Notes: generated by a model from the sequence alone, not told the origin. A stretch of 64,000 bases of DNA from Psychrobacillus sp. OK028 (GCF_900103605.1 NZ_FNHY01000006.1:1-64000), one strand, 5' to 3'; shown: positions 1-8,566, numbered from the stretch's first letter. Numbers and translations are program-made.

Positions 1-293
1 ACGATGAATACGAATCCGTCTTGTTTAGAAATGATTTCAGACCATGCTGCTGCACCTGATGCGTCTCCGCCTGCTTCACCTAAAAGTGGTAATTTGTAAT
101 CTGCGATATCGATAATTGTATAGTTTGCATCTCCACGTTTGTCTGCTAATTCTTTTACCCATGCCCCTACTTGTGGACTTACACGTCCCTCACGTGTTGA
201 ACCTAAAATAATACCTATATTTGATTTTGTCATTGTTTTTTCCTCCTCTTGTTGTTGTTCTTGTGATCCAAATAATTTATTTAAAAAGCCCAT
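1..293 (-). CDS. NAD(P)H-dependent FMN reductase, C-terminus beyond window edge
   Basis: This is the N-terminal part of a flavodoxin-like NADPH-dependent FMN/azo reductase; the gene runs off the left edge. After a short leader (MGFLNKLFGS...) the protein shows IGIILGSTREGR, the phosphate-binding loop typical of this family, followed by the usual first strands and helices. Two starts are possible. The ATG at 293 lies 13 nt from AAGGAGG, and the ATG at 233 has AGGAGG 8 nt upstream. I chose the longer form because both are in frame and the leader is coding-like. It is 18 nt downstream of the ring-cleaving dioxygenase, so the two are probably co-transcribed in a quinone-detoxification unit. The family identification is firm; the substrate is inferred. 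Confidence 0.8.
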   Translation of the reverse strand, partial: MGFLNKLFGSQEQQQEEEKTMTKSNIGIILGSTREGRVSPQVGAWVKELADKRGDANYTIIDIADYKLPLLGEAGGDASGAAAWSEIISKQDGFVFI

Positions 294-311
294 TTTTTTA
301 ATTTCACCTCC

Positions 312-1295
312 TTATAAGTACTCTTTTTCTATGTTGAGCGTGCTTCGTACTGTGTTGATTGGTCGCACGGATGCCTCAATTTGTTCACGTTTTCCTTCAA
401 GGAATGGTGGTAACGATAAGATTTCTCCTACTGTTTCATAAGGCTCGTCTCCCATAAATCCTGGGCCATCAGTTGCCCACTCAAATAGAATTCCAGGTGC
501 TACACGAGCGTATAAAGATTCAAAGAAGAATCGGTCTACATAGCCAGAAGTACCGAAACCAGACGCTTGCATATGGTCAATCCATTCATACAATACTTTC
601 GTGTCTTCAACTCGGAATGCTGCATGGTGTACTGTTCCGAAGCCTTGGCGGCCAGCTGGGAGAATCGTGTTATGTTCTACAATTACTTGTGCACCATTTC
701 CACCTTTTCCAACTTCAAATAGATGCAAGGAACCTTCATGTCCGATTTCACGCATTAACATTACTTTTTCCAATACTTCCTTAAAATAATCAAATTGTGC
801 GATTCGAATATGAATTGGTCCTAAACCTGTAATCGCAAATTCCAATGGAACTGGACCATTTTGCCAAGGAGTTCCCGATTCAATACCCTCGTTTAACTCA
901 TCAGAAACTAACATATATTGTTGATCATCAAAGTCTACAAATGAAATAGTCTTCTTACCAAACACTTCTTTAATACCAGTGTTTTTTACTTCATACTTTT
1001 CGAAGCGTTTCACCCAGTAATCTAATGCCGCATCTGTCGGTACACGGAAAGCTGTTTTATAAATCTCATTCGTTCCATGTGTTCCTTTAGGAATGCCTGG
1101 GAAATCGAAGAACGTCATATCTGTACCAGCCGATCCTTTATCATCTGCGAAGAATAAGTGATACGTTTGAATATCATCCTGATTGACAGTTTTCTTAACT
1201 AGTCTCGTCCCTAATACAAATGTGAAAAACTCATAGTTTTTTTCTGCGCTACTTGTAATTGCTGTTACGTGATGTATACCTTTTAAGTGATTCAT
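312..1295 (-). CDS. ring-cleaving (extradiol-type) dioxygenase, MhqA/MhqO-like
   Basis: A 327-residue two-module vicinal-oxygen-chelate protein. Module 1 starts with GIHHVTAITS, which supplies a metal-binding His. Module 2 contains FGTVHHAAFRV, the second His, and a Glu is expected in the C-terminal FEWATDGPGF strand. Length and layout match the MhqO/MhqA dioxygenases of Bacillus, which open hydroquinone or catechol-type rings and are induced by quinones. The start is ATG, with AGGAGGAAA upstream. The gene lies between a MarR repressor gene and an FMN reductase on the same strand, the arrangement expected of an MhqR-type regulon. The natural substrate is inferred from the family only. Confidence 0.88.
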   Translation of the reverse strand: MNHLKGIHHVTAITSSAEKNYEFFTFVLGTRLVKKTVNQDDIQTYHLFFADDKGSAGTDMTFFDFPGIPKGTHGTNEIYKTAFRVPTDAALDYWVKRFEKYEVKNTGIKEVFGKKTISFVDFDDQQYMLVSDELNEGIESGTPWQNGPVPLEFAITGLGPIHIRIAQFDYFKEVLEKVMLMREIGHEGSLHLFEVGKGGNGAQVIVEHNTILPAGRQGFGTVHHAAFRVEDTKVLYEWIDHMQASGFGTSGYVDRFFFESLYARVAPGILFEWATDGPGFMGDEPYETVGEILSLPPFLEGKREQIEASVRPINTVRSTLNIEKEYL

Positions 1296-1328
1296 TGTGT
1301 TTCCTCCTAATTTTATGTTAATTTAATT

Positions 1329-1346
1329 ATTCTTCATTTCGAGATA
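1329..1346. promoter_or_regulatory. MhqR-like operator upstream of the dioxygenase
   Basis: The 18-mer ATTCTTCATTTCGAGATA has a right half-site TTCGAGATA that equals one arm of the palindromic MhqR operator as I remember it (TATCTcgaAtTCGAGATA). The left arm is degenerate. By eye 13 of 18 positions agree. It sits 34 bp upstream of the dioxygenase start, where a MarR repressor would block transcription. Confidence 0.45.
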
Positions 1347-1365
1347 ATCATTTAAAAAAATATTG

Positions 1366-1782
1366 CTATTCAATTTTTTTTATTAGTTGAACCATTTTGT
1401 TCAAATCGGCTTCTGTAAACCGACAAAATATTCCATCCATCATTTTCACATGTTGAGGATAAATCCGCTCCATAAGTGTCTTCCCAAGACTCGTCAGACT
1501 AGCATAAGTCACTCGACGATCTTCTGGACATGCTTTACGAATAACATACTTCTTTTGCTCAAGCTTATCTACCACATAAGTGATACTACTACTTGAAATA
1601 AGTACCTTTTTCCCAATTACTTGAATCGGCTGATCTCCTACTTGAAAGAGTAATTCTAATACAGCAAACTCTGTAGGATTCAATTCATATCTAGCTGCAT
1701 CTTTTCTAATAATTTCTTGAATCGATTGGGAGGCACGAAGGATATCGGTAACAGCATTCAATTTTTCTGTGGCAAAATCCAA
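1366..1782 (-). CDS. MarR-family transcriptional repressor (MhqR-like)
   Basis: A 138-residue MarR protein. The winged helix spans roughly residues 35-105: the LNPTEFAVLELL helix, QPIQVIGKKVLISSSSITYVVDKLE as helix-turn-helix, and CPEDRRVTYASLT as the wing with the conserved D-R-R. The start codon is TTG at 1782, 7 nt downstream of AGGAGGG; no in-frame ATG sits at the right distance. It is 70 bp upstream of the dioxygenase and on the same strand. Palindromes in its own promoter suggest autoregulation. Whether it responds to quinones, as MhqR does, is inferred from the neighbours. Confidence 0.88.
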   Translation of the reverse strand: MDFATEKLNAVTDILRASQSIQEIIRKDAARYELNPTEFAVLELLFQVGDQPIQVIGKKVLISSSSITYVVDKLEQKKYVIRKACPEDRRVTYASLTSLGKTLMERIYPQHVKMMDGIFCRFTEADLNKMVQLIKKIE

Positions 1783-1815
1783 TCATATCCCTCCTCTTAA
1801 TACTTATAATTAATT

Positions 1816-1841
1816 TATCTTTAATTAAAGTATCTTTAATT
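1816..1841. promoter_or_regulatory. putative autoregulatory operator of the MarR repressor
   Basis: The 11-mer TATCTTTAATT occurs twice as a direct repeat (1816-1826 and 1831-1841), 15 bp apart. The first copy is embedded in the perfect 12-bp palindrome CTTTAATTAAAG (1819-1830). The site lies between the -10 element and the repressor start, a normal place for autorepression. Confidence 0.5.
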
Positions 1842-1849
1842 CGAACTAA

Positions 1850-1879
1850 ATATAACATGAAAGCATTATAGCTGTCAAC
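1850..1879 (-). promoter_or_regulatory. sigma-A-type promoter of the MarR gene
   Basis: On the minus strand TTGACA (1879-1874) is followed after 18 bp by TTATAT (1855-1850). The -35 is a perfect consensus. The operator repeats begin immediately downstream. Confidence 0.6.
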
Positions 1880-1916
1880 AGTTTTGTAAATATCAATAAT
1901 CAATAAATTTATCCCA

Positions 1917-2540
1917 TCAAATCATCGAACTTGTCACACTCATGGGAAAGAGACTTCCTTCTATTGCAAAAGAAATTACCCCTGTCTCTTCTGAAACTAC
2001 AAGTACTAACGCGTCACATCTTTCAGAGAGTCCTATCGCCGCACGGTGTCGAGTACCGAGTTTTTTCCCCCCTGACCCTATGCCAGATAAAGGGAGTACG
2101 TTTGCTGCAGAATATATTTTATCCCCTCTTATTAATACTGCTCCATCATGCAATGGATTTCCTGGATAGAAAATCGACTCTAATAACGATTGGGTTAATG
2201 TTGCACCAATAGACGTACCAGCTCGAATTAATAAGTCCACTTGATCCTTACGTTCAATAACTATTAATGCTCCATGTCTTTGGTGAGACAAATGCTGAAT
2301 GCAAGTAGATATTTCCAAGTATTTATCGGTATAAGGCGCCAAATAATTATTAAGATAAAAGGTAGCAGCCATCGTTTCTACTTCTTCAAACTTATCTTTG
2401 AGGTCTTTAAGCTCCCCCAAAACACAATAACTATCATTGTTTAAAGTTTTTATTCCTTTATTTATATCAAATGATATATTTTCTAAGCTTTCCGTTAATT
2501 TCAACTTTAGTTGTGATAAATCAAAAACATTCTGAGACAT
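1917..2540 (-). CDS. cdaS: diadenylate cyclase CdaS (spore type)
   Basis: Makes cyclic di-AMP from two ATP. It is 207 residues, the same size as CdaS (YojJ) of Bacillus. An N-terminal helical region of about 60 residues precedes the DisA_N/DAC domain (about 70-207). The catalytic signature DGAVLIRGDKI and the nucleotide-binding GTRHRAAIGLSE are both present. There is no transmembrane segment, which separates it from CdaA, and no DNA-binding domain, which separates it from DisA. In B. subtilis the N-terminal helices autoinhibit the enzyme and expression is in the forespore; I found no clear forespore promoter here. It appears to be monocistronic. Confidence 0.9.
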   Translation of the reverse strand: MSQNVFDLSQLKLKLTESLENISFDINKGIKTLNNDSYCVLGELKDLKDKFEEVETMAATFYLNNYLAPYTDKYLEISTCIQHLSHQRHGALIVIERKDQVDLLIRAGTSIGATLTQSLLESIFYPGNPLHDGAVLIRGDKIYSAANVLPLSGIGSGGKKLGTRHRAAIGLSERCDALVLVVSEETGVISFAIEGSLFPMSVTSSMI

Positions 2541-2662
2541 AATCTAGATACCTCGTTTCAAAATTATAACGACAGCTTGCTGTGTATCTTTAATTTGACC
2601 CAAAATGTAGAAAATCATACATAGAACGACCACCTGTTGGTCTCGGTTATTTTAAACAAATA

Positions 2663-2692
2663 TAGCCCCATTCCAATAGTAGAACGGGGCTA
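2663..2692 (-). terminator. terminator of the GMC oxidoreductase gene
   Basis: Hairpin with arms TAGCCCCATTC (2663-2673) and GAACGGGGCTA (2682-2692). On the minus strand it is followed by an A/T-rich tract that is only moderately U-rich. It lies 13 bp past the oxidoreductase stop. Confidence 0.6.
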
Positions 2693-2704
2693 AAATAAGT
2701 TTAT

Positions 2705-4150
2705 TTAACTCGATTGGCGAACAATATGATCTGCTAATCTTATAGCTAAAGCAACATTAGAAAGAACTGGTCCGGCTGCTGTTAACGTTGGAAGAACACT
2801 ATTATCTGCTACATACAAACCTTGCACACCATGTATTTGACCGTGGCGATCTGTAGCTGAAGTATTTGGATCGTCACCCATTCTACAAGTGGAAGCCTCG
2901 TGCATATCACTTCCCGGTGGACGAAGAGTTAGAGTAGAAGTATCTAAAGTAACTCCCATAGCGGCAGCCGATTCGATAATTCCTTGCTTAACTTGTTCAG
3001 CCACTTGAAGGTCTCTGTCACTTAATGAATATTGAACTTGTTGTAAAGGTACACCGAACTCATCCTTTTCAGCTGGATCAATGTACACTCTGTTCTCAGC
3101 CCTAGGCTCAACCCTTCCAAATGCAGCGAATGCGATTATCAAAGTATCCTTTAGCTCTTTGTCCTCAAATTGCTGGTAAGAAAAATACTGGTCTGGACCT
3201 AAGATTTGAATTTGATATGGAGATTCCTTTGTTTCGAATTTCAAGATTGATAAATTTCCATTTTTATCGGAAAACTGATTTCTGCCTATTGTTCCAATTG
3301 CAATGATGGACACATGCCCAGTTAAGTAGCGTCCAATTGCAGGACCTTGAATTCCTGAATTAAGCAATATACGTGGTGTCTCTAGAGTACTCGCTGATAA
3401 CACTACATTTTTAGCTCGAATAAAATGCGCTTTTTTATCTGGAGAAAATACTTCTACGCCAGCTGTTTTCCCATTTTCCAAAAATACTCGTGACACATTG
3501 GCGTTTATCGCAAGATCATATGGATGATCAAAAAGGGCGGCTGCAAGGGCATTGATTGAACTAAACCAGGGATTTGAGTGGACTTCTCCTTGACGAGAAG
3601 GTGTCATATCAAAAGCAACTGGCATATCATTCGCTTCGAGAATGCCCCCTGCATGAAGCTTCCTTAAAAGAATCTTTTGCATAGATGATCCTTCCGCATA
3701 ATCGGTTGTCACATGCAATAATTTCTCAGCCATCCGATAATATACATTTAATTCCTGACGGTGAATAGGCCATTTATTAAGTTCTTCTCGAATTGGTCTG
3801 GGAGTCGCCGCATTCCAAAACAATGATCTGCCACCAAGTGCATATACCATTCTGGCACCTGAGAATTGCGGTAAACGTTCACCTACTACTGTTGAATTAT
3901 CTGGAAGAAGCTGATCTCTTGCAGTATTAACATTCTGCGTTGGAATGTTTAAAGAATGGGAATGAAACAATTTATCACCCATTTCAAGTATTCCTATTTT
4001 TTTTGCTCCTTGACCTTTCCACAGTTCGCAGAGCCTTTGCAAGGTTGCTCCTCCACCTGGACCACTTCCTACAATAAGTACATCGTAATTTGTCCCTGAC
4101 ATCTCTTCAAGCGTTTTCGTTGGAATCCAATTATTTTTATATTTCACCAA
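2705..4150 (-). CDS. GMC-family FAD-dependent oxidoreductase
   Basis: A 481-residue glucose-methanol-choline oxidoreductase. The FAD-binding Rossmann motif VGSGPGGGA is near residue 27. A second family patch is LSASTLETPRILLNSG (about 250). The C-terminal GMC signature includes STCRMGDD and GLYVADNSVLPT. It probably oxidises an alcohol or sugar alcohol with FAD. The start is uncertain: TTG at 4150 or the adjacent GTG at 4147, both rather far (over 12 nt) from AGGAGAG. There is no signal peptide. Neighbours do not reveal the substrate. Confidence 0.85.
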   Translation of the reverse strand: MVKYKNNWIPTKTLEEMSGTNYDVLIVGSGPGGGATLQRLCELWKGQGAKKIGILEMGDKLFHSHSLNIPTQNVNTARDQLLPDNSTVVGERLPQFSGARMVYALGGRSLFWNAATPRPIREELNKWPIHRQELNVYYRMAEKLLHVTTDYAEGSSMQKILLRKLHAGGILEANDMPVAFDMTPSRQGEVHSNPWFSSINALAAALFDHPYDLAINANVSRVFLENGKTAGVEVFSPDKKAHFIRAKNVVLSASTLETPRILLNSGIQGPAIGRYLTGHVSIIAIGTIGRNQFSDKNGNLSILKFETKESPYQIQILGPDQYFSYQQFEDKELKDTLIIAFAAFGRVEPRAENRVYIDPAEKDEFGVPLQQVQYSLSDRDLQVAEQVKQGIIESAAAMGVTLDTSTLTLRPPGSDMHEASTCRMGDDPNTSATDRHGQIHGVQGLYVADNSVLPTLTAAGPVLSNVALAIRLADHIVRQSS

Positions 4151-4367
4151 AGTAGTAGTACACTCTCCTCTATCTTAACTATCTCTTTAAGATATGCACC
4201 CCTGTTTGATTTGTTCAAATACGAAAAGGTATAGCACCATTAAAGCGAAAAAGCTTTTTTGAATCGTTACTAGTGGATTCTAGACAGATTCACATACAGA
4301 ATTACCATTGGTGCTTTTATGAATTGAATTGATTCTTTCCCTGTTTATTTACTCAGGTCAGAAATCT

Positions 4368-4400
4368 AAAAAAACACCCTCGCCATTCCTGGCAAGAGTG
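4368..4400 (-). terminator. terminator, short relative of the 121-bp island repeat
   Basis: Minus-strand hairpin with arms CACTCTTGCCA and TGGCGAGGGTG and loop GGAA, followed by seven U. It lies downstream of the LysR gene. The hairpin and about 8 bp next to it resemble the terminator half of the repeats at 8159 and 18380; the rest of that repeat is absent. I see no gene in the rest of 4151-4590. Confidence 0.7.
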
Positions 4401-4590
4401 TTATATAAAGTGAAACTTCAATTAGGGGATTTCTTCCTCTCCTACTTACGCTTGTTGCTTGGGCAAACTTGAATGGAAGTCTTAATGCATGCAAGATGCA
4501 CTAGGACCGATATTACCCTATGTAGTGCTAATTTCTGCGGGATAAAATATATAAGACTTTTAAAGTAAGTTGTCTTAATCATTTTCCGAT

Positions 4591-5511
4591 TTAATATCTG
4601 GCATATTCTTCTACCGTCATCTGTAAAAAAGCAATGGCTGCAGGTGATAATGTGGCATTTTTCATATAGCTAATAACCACTATATTTTTAAATGTAGGAT
4701 TCCCTAAAGTAAATAAATTTGCCTCTGTTATAATGTTATCTCGTTCTACCACACAACCTGGAATAATTGTTAGACCCAAACCGTTATTCGATAATCTAAA
4801 TGCATTTTCAACGTTCTCTGTTTCGAGAATTATTTCTGGCTCTATATTATAATGGTCTAAAACTCGATCTACTAGTCTACGTAAACCAAGTCCAGGTTTT
4901 AGTAAGACAAAACGTTCATGCTGCAAAAACTTCGGACTAAAAGGGATATGCGTAGGTCCTTTATACTTTAACTCGTGTAGTCGATGCCCTTTCGGTACCA
5001 AAAGATACAGGTTCTCTTCATATAGCTTTACATAATCTAATTCAGGATTGGTAATAGGTAGCATATTTAAACAAATATCAATTTTGTTTTGTAATAGTAA
5101 GGACTCCATAATTGAAGCGGTTTCTTCAACTAGTTCTATTTCTAATCCTGGGTAAGCTTTTATAAATTTTGGTAGAAATTTATACAATGTATACGATGCT
5201 AATGTAGGATTAATCCCTATAGTAAGTCTTCCTTTTTTTAAATCTGAGATTGCTTCAAACTCATGCTTCATTTTCACATATTTCTCTTCTATTTCCTTCA
5301 TATATGAAAGATATCGTTCGCCAGCATAAGTAAGTGTTAGTGGTGTCACATGACGATTAACAAGCTCAACACCAAGTTCTGACTCAATATTTTTAATATA
5401 TTTACTTAAATAAGGTTGTGAAATATAAAGCGCTTTCGCAGCATGTGAAATATTCCCATACTCCAGAATAGTATCTAAATATAAGGCCGACATGTCTTTC
5501 ATTTGACTCAA
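4591..5511 (-). CDS. LysR-family transcriptional regulator
   Basis: A 306-residue LTTR. The N-terminal winged helix (about 8-67) reads YLDTILEYGNISHAAKALYISQPYLSKYIKNIESELG, the classic LysR motif. The effector domain (about 95-300) follows, with GRLTIGINPTL at its start. The start codon is TTG at 5511, with AAAGGAG 9 nt upstream. It lies 158 bp from the hydroxybutyrate dehydrogenase gene and on the same strand, so control of the dehydrogenase/permease unit is likely but unproven. Confidence 0.9.
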   Translation of the reverse strand: MSQMKDMSALYLDTILEYGNISHAAKALYISQPYLSKYIKNIESELGVELVNRHVTPLTLTYAGERYLSYMKEIEEKYVKMKHEFEAISDLKKGRLTIGINPTLASYTLYKFLPKFIKAYPGLEIELVEETASIMESLLLQNKIDICLNMLPITNPELDYVKLYEENLYLLVPKGHRLHELKYKGPTHIPFSPKFLQHERFVLLKPGLGLRRLVDRVLDHYNIEPEIILETENVENAFRLSNNGLGLTIIPGCVVERDNIITEANLFTLGNPTFKNIVVISYMKNATLSPAAIAFLQMTVEEYARY

Positions 5512-5620
5512 ATCAGGTCGCTCCTTTACCTATAACTCTTAACACTTTCATTATAATCAATTTCTTTTGAAATATAACAGGATAAGGACTCAACAATAAT
5601 TCTCCACCTGTTACTGGATA

Positions 5621-5650
5621 AAAAAATTGCCTCCTACGAAAGGAGACAAT
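5621..5650 (-). terminator. terminator after hydroxybutyrate dehydrogenase
   Basis: Minus-strand stem ATTGTCTCC/GGAGGCAAT with a 7-nt loop, followed by seven U. It is 19 bp past the dehydrogenase stop. Confidence 0.85.
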
Positions 5651-5669
5651 TCTAAAAATGCATATTAGA

Positions 5670-6425
5670 TTACATACCACCAGTTACAGGAATTGATTCA
5701 CCTGTAATAGCAGCAGCACCTTCAGAAGCTAAGAATACCGCAGTTTTACCGATTTCAGATGGTTCTAGTAAACGTTTGATCCATTGTTTACCTAAGATGT
5801 GATGAGCTACTGCTTCTTCTTCAGTAGTACCGTCTTTTTCTGCTAAAATCGGAATTTGTTTTTCGATTAACTCAGTGCGTACTGGACCTGGTTCGATACA
5901 GTTAACAGTAATACCGTTAGTAGCATTTTCTAAAGCTACCACTTTAGAGAAACCAGTTTGTCCTGCTTTAGCAGCACAGTAAGCTGATTTGTAAGCATCT
6001 GGAATACGACCGTGAGCAGAAACGATGTTGATGATACGACCGTAGTTTTGAGCTTGCATTGATTTTAAAGAGTGTTTTGTCATTAAGAATGTACCTTTTA
6101 AGATAACATCGTTTAATAGATCCCATTTTTCTACTGGGAAATCTTCTGTTTTACAGATAAATTGTAAACCAGCGTTGTTAACAACTACATCTACAGAACC
6201 GCGCTCAGCGATTACAGCGTCGATAGCAGTTTTAACTGAAGTTTCGTCAGCTACATTTACTTTGTAACCTTTAGCGTTTCCTAATTTTTCAGCAGAAGCG
6301 ATAGCAGCCTCTTCATTTAAGTCAAAGATTGCTACGAAGTCACCATTTGCAATAAATTCTTGTGCGATTGCATAACCAATACCTTGCGCAGCACCAGTTA
6401 TTAATACTGTACGATTTGTTTTCAT
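5670..6425 (-). CDS. 3-hydroxybutyrate dehydrogenase (SDR family)
   Basis: A 251-residue classical short-chain dehydrogenase. The cofactor motif is TGAAQGIGYA (about 11-20). NNAG is at about 87, the catalytic Ser in NIVSAHGRI, and the YxxxK motif in SAYCAAKAG. The SAHGRIP...KSAYCAAKAG region and the C-terminal ITGESIPVTGGM fit the D-3-hydroxybutyrate dehydrogenases, which convert hydroxybutyrate plus NAD to acetoacetate. It lies 92 bp downstream of a GntP permease on the same strand, and the two probably form an operon. The start is ATG with GGAGGG upstream. The family is certain; the substrate is likely from motif and context. Confidence 0.85.
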   Translation of the reverse strand: MKTNRTVLITGAAQGIGYAIAQEFIANGDFVAIFDLNEEAAIASAEKLGNAKGYKVNVADETSVKTAIDAVIAERGSVDVVVNNAGLQFICKTEDFPVEKWDLLNDVILKGTFLMTKHSLKSMQAQNYGRIINIVSAHGRIPDAYKSAYCAAKAGQTGFSKVVALENATNGITVNCIEPGPVRTELIEKQIPILAEKDGTTEEEAVAHHILGKQWIKRLLEPSEIGKTAVFLASEGAAAITGESIPVTGGM

Positions 6426-6517
6426 AATTAAAAACCCTCCAACTTTTTTATTTTGATTGCTTTATTTATTTTTGTTCACTGGGGAGAGACTCTATACTTT
6501 CCCCCCAATGATTTTTA

Positions 6518-7831
6518 TTAATAGAATGTAATTCCTATTATTAATGCTACGATTAGAGCAATAAAGATTGGCAATGTCATACTTATAAATGCATACTTAA
6601 ATGAATTTTTATGAGTTAATCCTGCCAAAGCGAACAATGACAAGACCGCACCAGAATGTGGTAACCCAGTCAATACAGAGGATGCAATCGCAGAAATACG
6701 GTGCATCGCATCAGGATTCACACCCATATCCAAATATGTCTGTGCAAATGCTTCCATCGCAATTCCTAGACCACCTGAAGCTGAACCCGTAATTGCTCCA
6801 AGTACAGCCGAAGCAATCGTTAAACTAATTAATGGATTTCCAGGAATACCTAAGATAAAATCTGAAATTACCTTAAACCCTGGTGCCATTGTAATTACAA
6901 CACCAAAAGCTACAGCTGCTGACGTAAAGAAAATAGGTGTGATTGACCCATTCGCACCTAAACTAAGTGCTGTTTTGTGCGAAGGAATGTAACGATGAAA
7001 CAATACTGCCGCTGCCAAAATTGCTGCACCTAAGCCGATTAATACGATATTATCTACTTTCATCGCACTTCCTATAAATATGATGACGATTAATAGTAGA
7101 ATTGGTAAGATACTTAAAAAGAATGAAGGAATTTGTTCTTTCAAAGCAAGTGACTCTTCTTTTTCCTCTGCATAAGGAGCAAAAGTATTTCCTTCCGCAA
7201 TACTCTTTTTTAAAGCATATCGCATATATACAAGACCAACGATAATTGCTACTAGTGTTGCAACAAACCCCATTAATGGTGCGGCGGTTAGTGTGGTTCC
7301 TAAATATTTCGTTGGAACAACGTTTTGGATAGATGGTGTTCCTGGCATCATAGTCATTGTAAATGTACCAATCCCTATAAATACTGGGATAACGATTAAG
7401 TTCCATGCGATATTAAGCTCTTTAAATAACGGTTTCGCCAATGGAATAACAACAAACAATACGACAAACAAACTAATTCCGCCGTATGTTAAAATTGCAC
7501 TAATTACTAAAACTGCAACCAATACAGAAAATGGTTTTTGCGTTCCTGTGATCGATAATACTTTTTGGGCAATAGATTGAGCTGCCCCACTTTTTTCAAT
7601 ATATTGAGCTAAAATTGCCCCTAATAAAAACACTGCAAAATAATTAATAATAAAACCTGCTAAACCTGTCATAAATGAACTTTCATTTCCTATTAATGAA
7701 GGAAAGAAATCCATACCATTTGTCACAATTACAACAATTGCTGCAAGTGGTGCTATGAAAACGATGCTATAACCCTTCATTGCTAGAATGACGATTAACG
7801 CAATCGCAATTACTATACCGATAGTACCCAT
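6518..7831 (-). CDS. GntP-family permease, probably for hydroxybutyrate
   Basis: A 437-residue, very hydrophobic transporter with about 12 predicted membrane segments. It shows GntP features: glycine-rich TYGGISLFVVLFVVIPL and the late SASGGLGIAMEAFAQTYLDMG segment. GntP permeases take up gluconate or short hydroxy acids by proton symport. Its position upstream of 3-hydroxybutyrate dehydrogenase favours a hydroxybutyrate role. The start is ATG with AAAGGAG upstream. Confidence 0.85.
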   Translation of the reverse strand: MGTIGIVIAIALIVILAMKGYSIVFIAPLAAIVVIVTNGMDFFPSLIGNESSFMTGLAGFIINYFAVFLLGAILAQYIEKSGAAQSIAQKVLSITGTQKPFSVLVAVLVISAILTYGGISLFVVLFVVIPLAKPLFKELNIAWNLIVIPVFIGIGTFTMTMMPGTPSIQNVVPTKYLGTTLTAAPLMGFVATLVAIIVGLVYMRYALKKSIAEGNTFAPYAEEKEESLALKEQIPSFFLSILPILLLIVIIFIGSAMKVDNIVLIGLGAAILAAAVLFHRYIPSHKTALSLGANGSITPIFFTSAAVAFGVVITMAPGFKVISDFILGIPGNPLISLTIASAVLGAITGSASGGLGIAMEAFAQTYLDMGVNPDAMHRISAIASSVLTGLPHSGAVLSLFALAGLTHKNSFKYAFISMTLPIFIALIVALIIGITFY

Positions 7832-8158
7832 TTTTAATTTCTCCTTTACCTGCTTTGTGACAATAATTCATCAATAATGTGGATATTTGATGTCTAAACA
7901 CAAGACACATTATTGCACAATATATCTTTTGTGAAAAATAGTAGAAAGGTTATTATTTCTATAACTAAAATGTTATAGCACTATCAAAACGTTGGTGTAC
8001 AAGACACTTTAATTATTAGATAAATAAGTCTTTAATCAAATTAAGCCTTTATACCTACCTTAACAATTGGTGTTTAATATTAGTTATGGTATTCATTTCT
8101 TCTGGTCAAACAAAGTTTCTGGATATTATAAAATTAATTTAGTAATTAAAACTAAGCA
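7832..8158. other. A/T-rich upstream region of the permease operon
   Basis: About 330 bp with no open frame of note. It must carry the permease promoter, but I could not choose a -35/-10 pair with confidence. Confidence 0.4.
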
Positions 8159-8279
8159 CAAAAAAACACCCTTGCCATTCCTGGCAAGAGTGCTCTATAA
8201 ACGTTGCTATAATAATCTTTTTAAGTAAGCCGCGTTTGCCGTACATTCATTAGAAAGTTTTAAACCACCACTCCTCAAA
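8159..8279. repeat. 121-bp island-flanking direct repeat, left copy
   Basis: It aligns without gaps to 18380-18500 in the same orientation with four mismatches (117/121). On the minus strand it ends in a hairpin (arms CACTCTTGCCA/TGGCAAGGGTG) with a seven-U tail, so it looks like the 3' end of a transcription unit. Its right edge forms a hairpin with flanking DNA: CCACCAC, a 9-nt loop, then GTGGTGG. The minus strand can be read as a short frame ending NAAYLKRLL. I do not recognise it as tRNA, tmRNA or a known IS end. Confidence 0.75.
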
Positions 8280-8365
8280 TGTGGTGGAAAATGCCTTAAA
8301 CCCTGTAATACTCACTGTTTTAACGGTGTTTTATAAGGTGTTTTTATATCGTTTATTAACGTTTT

Positions 8366-8416
8366 ATTTTGATTTTAGCCCCAATTTAACCCCAATTAAC
8401 CCCTTCCTAAAATGTT
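8366..8416 (-). pseudogene. possible integrase C-terminal remnant
   Basis: A minus-strand frame reads GLIGVKLGLKSK before a stop. Bacillus phage tyrosine integrases often end in similar Gly/Lys/Leu-rich tails. The frame is closed just upstream, so at most a tail remains. A related stretch (VKLGLK) lies beside the right-hand repeat at 18343-18363. This is an inference from a very short sequence. Confidence 0.2.
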
Positions 8417-8440
8417 AATATTTCTGTATTTTTCAGTAAA

Positions 8441-8475
8441 AAACCGTTTAACTATATAAGCAACGGTCTTTTTCT
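8441..8475. terminator. hairpin near the left end of the island
   Basis: Arms AAAAACCGTT (8441-8450) and AACGGTCTTTTT (8464-8475) around a 13-nt loop, with U runs on either strand. It could terminate the minus-strand gene that ends at 8567. Confidence 0.4.
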
Positions 8476-8566
8476 CTCGCATATTTAATTATCGGAGGTA
8501 TGATCTCTTTATTCCATTACCTTGAGCAAAAGGCTATTTACCTAAAAAAAGAAGACTTCCAAATGC

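Noticed and set aside
8159-8279. tmRNA or tRNA 3' end as the attachment site
   Set aside because: No T-arm, no CCA-type end and no acceptor pairing can be found in the repeat or next to it.
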